The position numbers and the translations under genes are program-made. Shown piece by piece: positions 1 to 7,060 of a stretch of DNA of 7,847 nt (within the stretch, counting starts at the first letter, position 1; every line of letters starts with the position of its first letter). The notes under the pieces were generated by a model that was not told where the DNA came from, did not search any database, and saw only the letters and a list, made by a program, of their open reading frames with translations. The stretch covers positions 1 through 7,847 of the forward strand of contig JBFHER010000175.1 of NCBI GenBank assembly GCA_041584055.1, in the 5' to 3' direction. The stretch is from JBFHER01 sp041584055. Lineage in GTDB: Bacteria; Bacteroidota; Bacteroidia; Bacteroidales; UBA5342.

Positions 1-588
1 GGTTCCCAGGGCAACACGCGGTACAATATCTGCAGGCAGCACGGTTCGACTGATGGTGTTCGGGCTCTTAATCTTCTCCGTGTAAGGATCACATGCATCA
101 AACCTTGTAAAATAGAGATCGTATTTGTTCTCCATGGGGAAGTTCATCAGATCTTCTCTGTCTTGTGCTGACAGTTTTTTTGTGAACTTCACGAAATGCA
201 ATGTATCACCCGCAGGGACCTCACAGCGTATACTTTTGATGGCGTTCATTGGAATAGAAATTGATTCAGGAACAATGGCGTGTGAGATTGTATCAGCATA
301 AAGTGTTCCGTTGCCACGTATAAATATAAACATTGTAATGAAGCCTTCCGGCAGCTCGATGGATTGTGTCATGGGCCCCATATAGGCCACGTGTTCAATC
401 TTGGTTTCTGCAATTTCACCAGGGAGCAGATCTTCGGTAAACGATTGCTGCCCTGTAGGGATTTGCATTTGAAGGTCTTGAACAACAATTTCAGGAGCAT
501 CAGAACATGACCAAGCTGACAATAGGATGCTAACCAGAACAAAGTAAATTCCAATGCCGTACCCGCCTGTTAACTTCAATGGTTTCAT
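1..588 (-). CDS. Lipoprotein with cupin-like segment, 3' end beyond window edge
   Basis: The frame is open from an ATG at 588 to base 1 (196 codons, no stop), so the C-terminal part is missing. Residues 1-27 form a lipoprotein signal: basic start, a hydrophobic stretch at about 10-25, then AWSC with Cys28. The residues after it (SDAPE) are acidic, as in Bacteroidota surface-export signals, so an outer-membrane lipoprotein is likely. The -3 residue is Ala rather than Leu, which makes the lipobox slightly weak. Residues about 67-135 are beta-rich, with turns at RGNGTLYAD and EVPAGDTLHFVKF, and read like one cupin barrel. No metal-binding His cluster is visible, so a second, catalytic cupin domain may follow outside the window. 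It is the last gene seen in the cluster, 248 bp after the KDG kinase. A role in uronate or unsaturated-uronate handling, by analogy with cupin KdgF, is inferred from context only. The upstream sequence is A-rich with no clear Shine-Dalgarno. Confidence 0.8.
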   Translation of the reverse strand, partial: MKPLKLTGGYGIGIYFVLVSILLSAWSCSDAPEIVVQDLQMQIPTGQQSFTEDLLPGEIAETKIEHVAYMGPMTQSIELPEGFITMFIFIRGNGTLYADTISHAIVPESISIPMNAIKSIRCEVPAGDTLHFVKFTKKLSAQDREDLMNFPMENKYDLYFTRFDACDPYTEKIKSPNTISRTVLPADIVPRVALGT

Positions 589-836
589 AACTTTAATTGT
601 TTGATATGATTTTGCAATTTTTTCCACCCCTTGATTTAATGAGTTGTTTAAAAGGGGCTCCAGAGCAGAACCCCTTTTTATAAACTAAATTATTTTGAAA
701 ATTTCTATTTTCGTTGCATATGTTAATTGAAAATTCCTGATCAATTACTTAAAGCATTTGTAGACAGGAGTTACTTCACCAGAAGCTACCATGTTGTGTT
801 TTTTATACAAATTCGGTTTGTTTGCTTTTGCATTGC
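589..836 (-). other. Intergenic gap between kdgK and the lipoprotein gene
   Basis: This AT-rich 248-bp gap has no convincing gene on either strand. The short plus-strand frames that run from here into kdgK have no family resemblance and look like chance. The gap contains the hairpin set at 627-679. At 800-810 it also holds TTTTTATACAA, which differs at one base from the operator-like TTGTTATACAA found upstream of the gntR-type gene. No exact TAnnTTTG promoter element is present on the minus strand, so the promoter of the lipoprotein gene, if it has its own, is not identified. Confidence 0.5.
650..679 (-). terminator. Probable hairpin terminator/attenuator after kdgK
   Basis: AAAAGGGG at 650-657 pairs perfectly with CCCCTTTT at 671-678 around a 13-nt loop; within the loop GCT and AGC could add inner pairs. 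The A and T flanks make it look like a terminator on both strands. On the minus strand, the direction of transcription here, only a short T run follows, so read-through into the lipoprotein gene is plausible. It lies 158 bp after the kdgK stop and 62 bp before the lipoprotein start. Confidence 0.5.
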
Positions 837-1964
837 TTACCTGTCTACGCGTGCGCTGCCGCCACCAATTATTTTTTCTACCTCTGACAAGGTTGCCATG
901 GTGGTGTCTCCGGGCGTTGTCATTGCCAATGCACCATGTGCTGCACCATATTCAACGGCTTTTGCGCCATCGTTAAACTCCAGAAATCCATAGATCAAAC
1001 CTGATGCAAAGCTGTCGCCTCCGCCAACGCGATCCATAATTTCAAGGTCTTCACGGTGTTGTGCTTCATGAATGACACCATCCGAGTAGCAAATGGCTCC
1101 CCATGAATTGATTGTTGCCGTTTTCACTGTACGCAAGGTGGTGGCAATGACTTTGAAATTTGGGAAAGCGGCTACAGCCGACTTAATCATGCCTTTATAA
1201 CCCTCCAGATCCAGTTCTTTAAGGTTTTCTTCATTGCCAGCAACTTCCAGCCCCAGACAAGCCGTAAAATCTTCCTCGTTGCCAATCATCACATCCACGT
1301 ATTTCGCAATCTCCCGGTTTACTTCCTGAGCTTTCGCTTCACCACCGATAGCTTTCCAAAGCGATGGTCGGTAGTTTAAGTCGTAAGATACAATGGTGCC
1401 ATATTTTTTAGCAATTTTTACTGCTTCAATCACAGTATCGGCCGCTGTGGCAGAAAGTGCGGCAAAAATCCCTCCAGTATGCATCCAGCGAACCCCAAGT
1501 GTTCCAAAAATATATTCCCAGTCAATATCGCCTGGTTTTAATTGAGAAGCTGCTGTGTTTCCACGATCCGAAACGCCTTTAGCGCCACGGATGCCAAACC
1601 CTCTTTCTGTGAAATTAAGACCGTTGCGAACGGTGCGTCCACAACCATCGTAAGGGATCCACCTGACGAACTGGGTGTCCAATCCTCCCTGAAGCATAAA
1701 GTCTTCGATTAAAGCTCCCACGTCATTGTCTGCCAGGGCAGTGACGATGGCTGTTTTTTTTCCGAAGCATCTTCTTAAACCACGTGAAACATTATATTCA
1801 CCTCCACCTTCCCATGCTCTGAACTGACGGGTTGTCCTTATTCGACCTTCTCCCGGATCAAGTCTGAGCATTACTTCACCTAGTGATATGCAATCGTAGG
1901 TGCATTCTGATTTTGATTTTATTTTCATCTTTTTTTTGTTTGTTTTATTCGTCACCATGGACAT
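837..1964 (-). CDS. kdgK: 2-keto-3-deoxygluconate kinase (PfkB family sugar kinase)
   Basis: A 375-residue ribokinase/PfkB-fold kinase predicted to phosphorylate KDG to KDPG with ATP in the cytoplasm, the step before KDPG aldolase in uronate catabolism. Visible features are the N-terminal sugar-side motif GGGEYNVSRGLRRCFG (53-68), DLNYRPSLW (195-203, typical of KDG kinases), GNEEDF (228-233) and the C-terminal PfkB signature DRVGGGDSFASG (311-322), with Asp317 as the expected catalytic base. The start is uncertain. M1 at 1964 directly abuts AGAAGGG, M3 at 1958 has that purine run 6 nt upstream, and M13 at 1928 follows an A-rich tract and removes a lysine-rich tail that is probably not part of the fold. 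The usual family length of about 340-360 residues fits M13 best. The gene is 206 bp after susD and has its own candidate promoter. Kinase family is near certain; KDG as substrate rests on motifs and neighbours. Confidence 0.9.
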   Translation of the reverse strand: MSMVTNKTNKKKMKIKSKSECTYDCISLGEVMLRLDPGEGRIRTTRQFRAWEGGGEYNVSRGLRRCFGKKTAIVTALADNDVGALIEDFMLQGGLDTQFVRWIPYDGCGRTVRNGLNFTERGFGIRGAKGVSDRGNTAASQLKPGDIDWEYIFGTLGVRWMHTGGIFAALSATAADTVIEAVKIAKKYGTIVSYDLNYRPSLWKAIGGEAKAQEVNREIAKYVDVMIGNEEDFTACLGLEVAGNEENLKELDLEGYKGMIKSAVAAFPNFKVIATTLRTVKTATINSWGAICYSDGVIHEAQHREDLEIMDRVGGGDSFASGLIYGFLEFNDGAKAVEYGAAHGALAMTTPGDTTMATLSEVEKIIGGGSARVDR

Positions 1965-2008
1965 CCCTTCTCTATAAAATGGGCCGTTGATGCAAAGGTT
2001 GTTTGAAT

Positions 2009-2016
2009 CAAAATTA
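2009..2016 (-). promoter_or_regulatory. Candidate kdgK promoter, -7 element TAATTTTG
   Basis: Read on the minus strand this is TAATTTTG, an exact match to the Bacteroidota -7 consensus TAnnTTTG, with the element ending 44 nt before the annotated kdgK start. No clean TTTG is found at the -33 distance, which falls in the hairpin just upstream, so the promoter is only partly supported. An 11-bp palindrome, TTTGAATCAAA (2002-2012), overlaps its downstream edge and could be a repressor site. Confidence 0.4.
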
Positions 2017-2037
2017 GAGACCTTTTTTCTAAATACA

Positions 2038-2071
2038 GTACAGGGAACAGGTAAGAACCTGCCCCCTGTAC
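2038..2071 (-). terminator. Strong hairpin between susD and kdgK
   Basis: GTACAGGG (2038-2045) pairs with CCCTGTAC (2064-2071), and CAGGT (2048-2052) pairs with ACCTG (2057-2061), giving 13 base pairs with one 2x2 internal loop and a 4-nt loop. It sits 100 bp after the susD stop. The minus strand downstream reads TGTATTTAG then an A run, not a T tract, so it is not a classical intrinsic terminator. It could instead protect the 3' end of susCD mRNA or partly terminate, lowering expression of kdgK relative to susCD. Confidence 0.6.
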
Positions 2072-2170
2072 ATCTTAGTCACTAACCATATTAACTATCA
2101 AAGTCCAACTGTCTGTTTTATCTGTGCACAATGGCTGTTATAAAATGCAGCAAATGTGCATCAAGGCTTC

Positions 2171-3706
2171 CTAATTTAAATTCGGATTTCTTTTTACCTC
2201 ATCGTCAGGGAGTGGCGTTAAATAATCCACTGAAGCATCCCAGTCCGACTTCAGACCTTCGTAACCGGAAGCACTGAAGACCTGATCACCCAATTGCCTG
2301 CGTTTAATGTCATACCATCGTTTGCATTCAAATGCAAGTTCTATTCTGCGCTCCTCTAGGACATCAGCCGCCGTTACAGTTCCTGAAATATCTGCAGGGA
2401 AATCACTTGCAGCTACGGTTTCAGGTACATAACCACCATTTGTTGAATTGCCACCTTTTCTGGCCCTTGCTCTTACCTCATTGATATACTTAAGCGCTGA
2501 CGGATTATCTCCAATTTCTACGGCAGCTTCTGCAGCTATAAGCAAGACTTCAGCATAGCGAAGCATTGAATAATTATGACTTGTAGCCCTCTTGTTTCCA
2601 CGGGCATAAGGGCCCGGATAACGCGTGTATTTTGCAATGTATGGTTGGTTTCCGGCATGTTCGTGTCCGCTTATTGTGAAATTTGTATAGTCGACTGTGA
2701 CACCGCCTATGGTCGCTTCTGTCTGGAAACTAACCCTTGTTCTGTAGTCATTGGGGTCAAAAGATTGATACACAGCAAGTGTAGGCACTGCTACTGACCA
2801 TCCGGAATCGTCATCATCACCTCTGACTCCCGTCATTGGTGCTGTTTGATCATAGGCATTGTCATCTGCTTCAACATTGTTGTAATCCAGTGCAAATATG
2901 GGTTCTTTGGACGCATCAATTTTGTCAGCGTTGAACAAGGTTTGAAAATCATCGTCCAGTGCCAGATCATAGGTGTCGGCATTGTCGATTACTTCTTTGG
3001 CTTCGTTAAATGCCATTTGCCAATAATTGCTTCCCGCATCATTACCGGCCATTGTTAAATACACAAGGGCCAAATATGAACTCGCTGCTGCTTTCGAAGG
3101 GATGGCCCGTGACGATACTTCTGTCGGTAACCATGTTTTAGCATATTTTAAGTCTGCAATGATGTTCTCATAAACTTCTGCTGCGGGGGTCTTTGTAATG
3201 TTGAGAGCAGCTTCTGAGTCTGATATGGGCGCATCAAAATAAGGAATGTCACCAAACAGTCTTACCAAATGAAAGTAGTAGAAGGCTCTGGCAAAATATG
3301 CCTGGGCTGTAACCGGGTTCTTAATCTCATCAGCAGCATCAACATTCTCAGCACCTGCAATCGCATTGTTGGCAGCAGCAATTCCCAGCCAGATTCGTCT
3401 CCATGGATCATACACCATTTCATTGTTCCCTGAAATTGTATGCATGTTCATTTCTACCCGGTGTGTTTGGGTTGACTGTAGATTGACCATGTCAGAGCGC
3501 AACATTAAAGCAATTGAAAGTTTTCTACCCCAGATTTCTTCATTGATAGCATGCGTTAAGGAACCATCAACTGCGATTTGAATATCAGCGGGTGTTTGAA
3601 AGAAACCATCGGGCGATAACAAGCCAACCGGCTCTTCAACCAAATCTGAGCATCCTGCTATTAATGATCCAATCATTAATAAGAATAAATATTTAAATTT
3701 CTTCAT
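2171..3706 (-). CDS. susD: SusD/RagB-type glycan-binding outer-membrane lipoprotein
   Basis: A 511-residue SusD-like lipoprotein that sits as a lid on its SusC partner and captures oligosaccharides at the cell surface. The signal is clear: MKKFKYLF, a hydrophobic core, lipobox IAGC with Cys19, then SDLVEEP, the acidic pattern of surface-exposed lipoproteins. Family hallmarks follow: SPDGFFQTPADI (31-42), PWRRIWLGIAAANNAI (101-116), AYFARAFYYFHLVRLFGDIPY (136-156), LRYAEVLLIAAEAA (382-395) and the near-C-terminal LEERRIELAFECKRWYD (450-466). These give the helical TPR-like scaffold. An acidic stretch GDDDDSGW (296-303) lies in the central variable region where ligand-contact loops are usually found. 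The protein stops at RNPNLN, slightly short of the NPGY-like tail of many relatives. It starts 24 bp after the susC stop, with an A-rich leader and no Shine-Dalgarno, so the pair is almost surely co-transcribed. The ligand cannot be read directly; a uronic-acid oligosaccharide is inferred from the neighbouring kdgK. Confidence 0.95.
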   Translation of the reverse strand: MKKFKYLFLLMIGSLIAGCSDLVEEPVGLLSPDGFFQTPADIQIAVDGSLTHAINEEIWGRKLSIALMLRSDMVNLQSTQTHRVEMNMHTISGNNEMVYDPWRRIWLGIAAANNAIAGAENVDAADEIKNPVTAQAYFARAFYYFHLVRLFGDIPYFDAPISDSEAALNITKTPAAEVYENIIADLKYAKTWLPTEVSSRAIPSKAAASSYLALVYLTMAGNDAGSNYWQMAFNEAKEVIDNADTYDLALDDDFQTLFNADKIDASKEPIFALDYNNVEADDNAYDQTAPMTGVRGDDDDSGWSVAVPTLAVYQSFDPNDYRTRVSFQTEATIGGVTVDYTNFTISGHEHAGNQPYIAKYTRYPGPYARGNKRATSHNYSMLRYAEVLLIAAEAAVEIGDNPSALKYINEVRARARKGGNSTNGGYVPETVAASDFPADISGTVTAADVLEERRIELAFECKRWYDIKRRQLGDQVFSASGYEGLKSDWDASVDYLTPLPDDEVKRNPNLN

Positions 3707-3730
3707 TTTATTCGTTTTTTAAAATATTTA

Positions 3731-6700
3731 CTAAAATGTTAAATTAAGGCTAAAGCTAACCGATCTCAAGGTTGGATAGTTTCCAAAATCAAAGCCTCTC
3801 ACTGTGTTGCTTGATGTGTTGTTATTTCCACTAGCCCCATAGTAGTTTACTTCAGGATCTAAACCTGAGTAATTTGTAAAGGTCAATAAGTTTTGTGCAC
3901 TTACACTTAAACGTAGTTTTTCAATGCCAAATTTTTCAATTATATTTTGAGGTAAATTATACCCTATTGCAACATTTTTTAATCTGACATAGCTTCCATC
4001 TTCCACAAAACGAGAAGAAATTTCTCTAAAACTACTATTTCCAACGCGTGGATAATCTGTGCTTTGGTTCCCTGAAGTCCAGGCATTTTCATAATACTCG
4101 TAGGTTGTATTGGCATCACCATTAAACAATTGTACATTGGTCATGTTGAAAATTTCACCACCTTGAGATCCCTGTAAAAAGATACTTAGGTCAAAGTTTT
4201 TAAAGGACAGGTTATTTGTCATTCCCCAGGTGAAGTCAGGGTTCGGATTTCCAATGATTGTTCTGTCCTTTACATCGATGGTGCCATCCATATTGCCATT
4301 CTCATCAGCAATGTCGTAAAACAAAGGCTCACCTGCGATGGGGGTCCCGTCAACATAAGACGCCGGAATAAGTGCCGTTCCCTCTGGAATTGCACCTCCC
4401 TGGTAAACGCCGGCATATTTATAGCCCCAGAAAAGACCAACTTCTTCACCTTCTCTTAAGATGTAGGTATCATTGACACTAAAATAACTTGGTGCTCCAT
4501 TCCCAAACCAGTCTGCACCGTTAATTAAGGATACCACTGTGTTTTTATTTTTTGAGAAGATAAAATCTGTCGACCATCTAAAGTCTTCTCTGTTGATGTT
4601 TCTTGTATTCAAAGAAACTTCGATCCCTTTGTTGTTCACCTCTCCAACATTTGTTAAAATCTCTGGATTCAGATAGCCGAAATAATCAGGGATACTGTTA
4701 TCAGCCATAATTAGATCCCTGGTGTCAATGTTATAATAGTCAAACGATAGCGAAACCTTATCGTTAAATAAACCTACATCAATCCCCAGGTTGGTTTGGT
4801 ATGATGATTCCCATTTAAGATCCGGGTTGGCCGGCTGATAGGGTGTAACAGCGGATACCGGAACCTGATTTCTTGAGGCATACAGAATCGCTGAACTTGC
4901 CAGGGATTGATAAGGATCAATTGACGGGTTACCGGTAACACCGTAACTGGCTCTCAATTTCAAATTTGAGATTTCATTTACGTTTTTAAGAAATTCTTCG
5001 TTGGATATTTTCCAGCCTAAGGCCCCTGATGGGAAAATGGCGTATTTGTAGTTCGCGGCAAAGTTGGATGCCCCATCCCGACGTACCGTCGCGGTAATTA
5101 AGTATTTATCGTCATAATCATAGTTCAAACGACCAAATTGCGATTGAATTTCTTTTTCACGTAAGTAGATGTCACCATCCGTTGGTTGTATTAAGCTTGT
5201 TGCAGTGTATAAACCATAGTAGGAAAAAGCATCAGATATGGTCCCCGTTCCTTCATTGAAAAAACCTTTGTCTGTTGTTTTTTGGTAAGAATATCCTGCC
5301 AATAAAGTTAAATTTCCTTTTGCAATGTCGGTGTTATATGTCAGGTAACTTTCACTCAAAACACTCTTGCTGTTATCTTGTGTAATGATGGCCCTTCCCT
5401 GGGTTGAACCTCCTGCTGTAATTTTCAGGGTGCGAGGCATGTAAATGCCACGAAATTCATTTTCTCCACTTAAGCCAAATGTCGTTTTGAAAGTAAGCCC
5501 TTTAATAATCTCATAATTTGCATAAAAATTAGCTCTGAAATTATCCACTTCTGTTTCATCCACTCTTTCCGTGGCAACGGCGTAGGGGTTATCTACTTCA
5601 TCTCCGATTTTGTCGTTTGTTGTAAACGTTCCATCAGAATTCATTATCCCCTTGTCCGGGGCAAAACGCATGGCTAATGAAACAACATCATCACCACCAA
5701 CCGTTACTGATCCATCCGATTGGGTAGGAACTCCATTTTTTGAACTCTTCCCGCCGGTCAGATTCAGTCCTAGTTTTAATTTATCAGTGATGGCCGCATC
5801 CACATTGGTCAGAAAGGATGCTCTCTCATAACCTGAATTAACAAGTATTCCGTCCTGATTATAATAGGTGCCAGAAGCATAATAATTAACTTTGTCGGAA
5901 CCACCTGAAAATGACAATTGATAATTTTGAGTGCTTCCCATTGTGTAAATTTCATCTTGCCAATCTGTGTCGGCCGATCCTTTTACGTAGGGATCATTCC
6001 CCTGATTTGCCCTGATTTTGTTTTGATAGTCAGCAAAATCTGTTGCATTTAACAAATCCAGTTTGTTAGCCGTATTTTGTACAGAATAATTGGCATTAAA
6101 GTCCACATTTAATTGACCGCTTTTTCCTTTTTTAGTGGTTACCAGAATAACTCCGTTGGCTCCCTGAGAACCATAAATAGCGGTTGCAGATGCATCTTTT
6201 AAAATCTGCATGGATTCAACATCGCCTGCCTGGGGCATGTTGGCTCCTACAAAGCCATCTACAACAATCAGTGGTGCACTGCTTGCATTGATGGAGGTAT
6301 TTCCTCGGATCTTAATGCTGATTGGTGCACCGGGTTCACCACCATTGTTCGATTGAACATCAACCCCTGCGGCACGTCCCTGTAGCGCCTGCGCAACTTC
6401 TAGTACAGGATAAGCTGTTAATTCTGATGATTTCACTGAGGAGACAGAACCAGTAACATCACTTTTCTTACGGGCACCATATCCCACAACAACAACCTCT
6501 TCCAGACCGGCAACATCAGGATCCAAACTTACTTTTATGTTTGATTCTCCTTCGAAATCAATTTCCTGGGTTAAATATCCAACAAAGGATATAACTAAAA
6601 TACCTTTGCTGCTCTCTGTTGTTAACGAAAACTTACCATTCAGATCGGTGATTGTTCCATTTAAAGTTCCTTTTTCTACGATGGCAGCTCCAATTAAGGT

Positions 6701-6805
6701 TTCGTTGTTATCACTGTCTATCACAGTACCACTAACCTTAACCTGGGCCGAAGCGCCAATTACAAAAGCCACTAAAATTAGTATCAGGCTTGAAATTTTT
6801 TTCAT
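3731..6805 (-). CDS. susC: SusC/RagA-type TonB-dependent outer-membrane transporter
   Basis: A full-length 1024-residue SusC-family importer that uses TonB and the proton-motive force to move oligosaccharides across the outer membrane. Signal peptide 1-20 ends in ASA before Gln21. Residues about 21-97 are the carboxypeptidase-regulatory-like beta domain (VSGTVIDSDNNETLIGAAI, later LNGKFSL and ISFVGYLTQE). EEVVVVGYG (102-110) is the TonB-box region. The plug spans about 112-227 and includes IKIRGNTSINASSAPLIVVDG (164-184) and the SusC signature LKDASATAIYGSQGANGVIL (202-221). The rest is the 22-strand barrel, ending in Phe1024 as expected for outer-membrane insertion. No N-terminal STN domain is present, so it does not look like a transporter signalling through an anti-sigma factor. 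Regulation more likely runs through the upstream GntR-type protein and the repeat-rich 255-bp leader. It forms a complex with the adjacent SusD. No frameshift or internal damage is seen. Confidence 0.97.
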   Translation of the reverse strand: MKKISSLILILVAFVIGASAQVKVSGTVIDSDNNETLIGAAIVEKGTLNGTITDLNGKFSLTTESSKGILVISFVGYLTQEIDFEGESNIKVSLDPDVAGLEEVVVVGYGARKKSDVTGSVSSVKSSELTAYPVLEVAQALQGRAAGVDVQSNNGGEPGAPISIKIRGNTSINASSAPLIVVDGFVGANMPQAGDVESMQILKDASATAIYGSQGANGVILVTTKKGKSGQLNVDFNANYSVQNTANKLDLLNATDFADYQNKIRANQGNDPYVKGSADTDWQDEIYTMGSTQNYQLSFSGGSDKVNYYASGTYYNQDGILVNSGYERASFLTNVDAAITDKLKLGLNLTGGKSSKNGVPTQSDGSVTVGGDDVVSLAMRFAPDKGIMNSDGTFTTNDKIGDEVDNPYAVATERVDETEVDNFRANFYANYEIIKGLTFKTTFGLSGENEFRGIYMPRTLKITAGGSTQGRAIITQDNSKSVLSESYLTYNTDIAKGNLTLLAGYSYQKTTDKGFFNEGTGTISDAFSYYGLYTATSLIQPTDGDIYLREKEIQSQFGRLNYDYDDKYLITATVRRDGASNFAANYKYAIFPSGALGWKISNEEFLKNVNEISNLKLRASYGVTGNPSIDPYQSLASSAILYASRNQVPVSAVTPYQPANPDLKWESSYQTNLGIDVGLFNDKVSLSFDYYNIDTRDLIMADNSIPDYFGYLNPEILTNVGEVNNKGIEVSLNTRNINREDFRWSTDFIFSKNKNTVVSLINGADWFGNGAPSYFSVNDTYILREGEEVGLFWGYKYAGVYQGGAIPEGTALIPASYVDGTPIAGEPLFYDIADENGNMDGTIDVKDRTIIGNPNPDFTWGMTNNLSFKNFDLSIFLQGSQGGEIFNMTNVQLFNGDANTTYEYYENAWTSGNQSTDYPRVGNSSFREISSRFVEDGSYVRLKNVAIGYNLPQNIIEKFGIEKLRLSVSAQNLLTFTNYSGLDPEVNYYGASGNNNTSSNTVRGFDFGNYPTLRSVSFSLNLTF

Positions 6806-7060
6806 CTATGTCGATTTTATAAATTAAAGAATAAAATTCATTGTATTTCATTACGTTAAGTGTACGGTCTTCCTGCATAATCGGATGAATCGTAAACCGT
6901 AAGTTCGATTCATCTTTAAGCTTGTTTCCGTTGGTTCTCCCTACGACTGACAGGTGGTCAATCTCAGCTTGTAAGTTCGAATGTATAGGCAGGCATTTAA
7001 CTTGTATTCATTTTGTTTTTAGTCATAATCGGAATTTTAGTTTGATTAATATTTAGTGTT
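6806..7060 (-). promoter_or_regulatory. Repeat-rich regulatory gap upstream of susC
   Basis: This 255-bp non-coding gap should hold the susC promoter and operators. It contains a 9-bp perfect inverted repeat (6884-6914) and two copies of GTAAGTTCGA followed by a base and T (6899-6910 and 6971-6982). The second copy is part of a palindrome, TA AG TTCGAA TG TA (6972-6985), and on the minus strand it includes TACATTCG (6985-6978), one mismatch from the TAnnTTTG -7 element. AGCTTGT also occurs twice (6919-6925, 6966-6972). No terminator is evident after the regulator gene, so some read-through from it into susC is possible. The last 60 bases before the susC ATG are AT-rich with no Shine-Dalgarno. 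Confidence 0.55.
6884..6914. repeat. Perfect 9-bp inverted repeat before susC
   Basis: GATGAATCG (6884-6892) and CGATTCATC (6906-6914) are exact reverse complements separated by 13 bp. The arm centres are 22 bp apart, about two helical turns, which suits a dimeric regulator binding one DNA face. Inside, AAC and GTT can pair, leaving a bulged TA and a 5-nt loop, so in RNA it would be a solid hairpin in the susC leader, 79 nt upstream of the start codon. Confidence 0.65.

Noticed and set aside
369..554. A 61-residue minus-strand frame inside the lipoprotein gene.
   Set aside because: It lies out of frame within the larger open frame from 588, which has a lipoprotein signal and sensible protein composition.
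727..993. Two overlapping plus-strand frames (727-993 and 791-976) at the end of kdgK.
   Set aside because: They are antisense to the conserved C-terminus of the kinase, have no family resemblance and no supporting start context.
2123..2130. The 8-bp palindrome TGTGCACA downstream of susD.
   Set aside because: It is short, lies far from a start codon, and has no second matching site at a useful position.
2576..3581. Three short plus-strand frames opposite susD.
   Set aside because: They are antisense shadows of a clearly conserved coding sequence with composition unlike real proteins.
5610..6827. Plus-strand frames opposite susC (5610-5831 and 6537-6827).
   Set aside because: They are antisense to conserved barrel, plug and signal-peptide coding sequence, with no sign of an independent gene.
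6738..7007. An 89-codon open frame on the minus strand running through the susC leader and ending inside the susC signal-peptide region.
   Set aside because: It has no ATG before its middle, overlaps the susC start in another frame, shows no recognisable family, and covers the repeats that look regulatory. Most likely chance openness.
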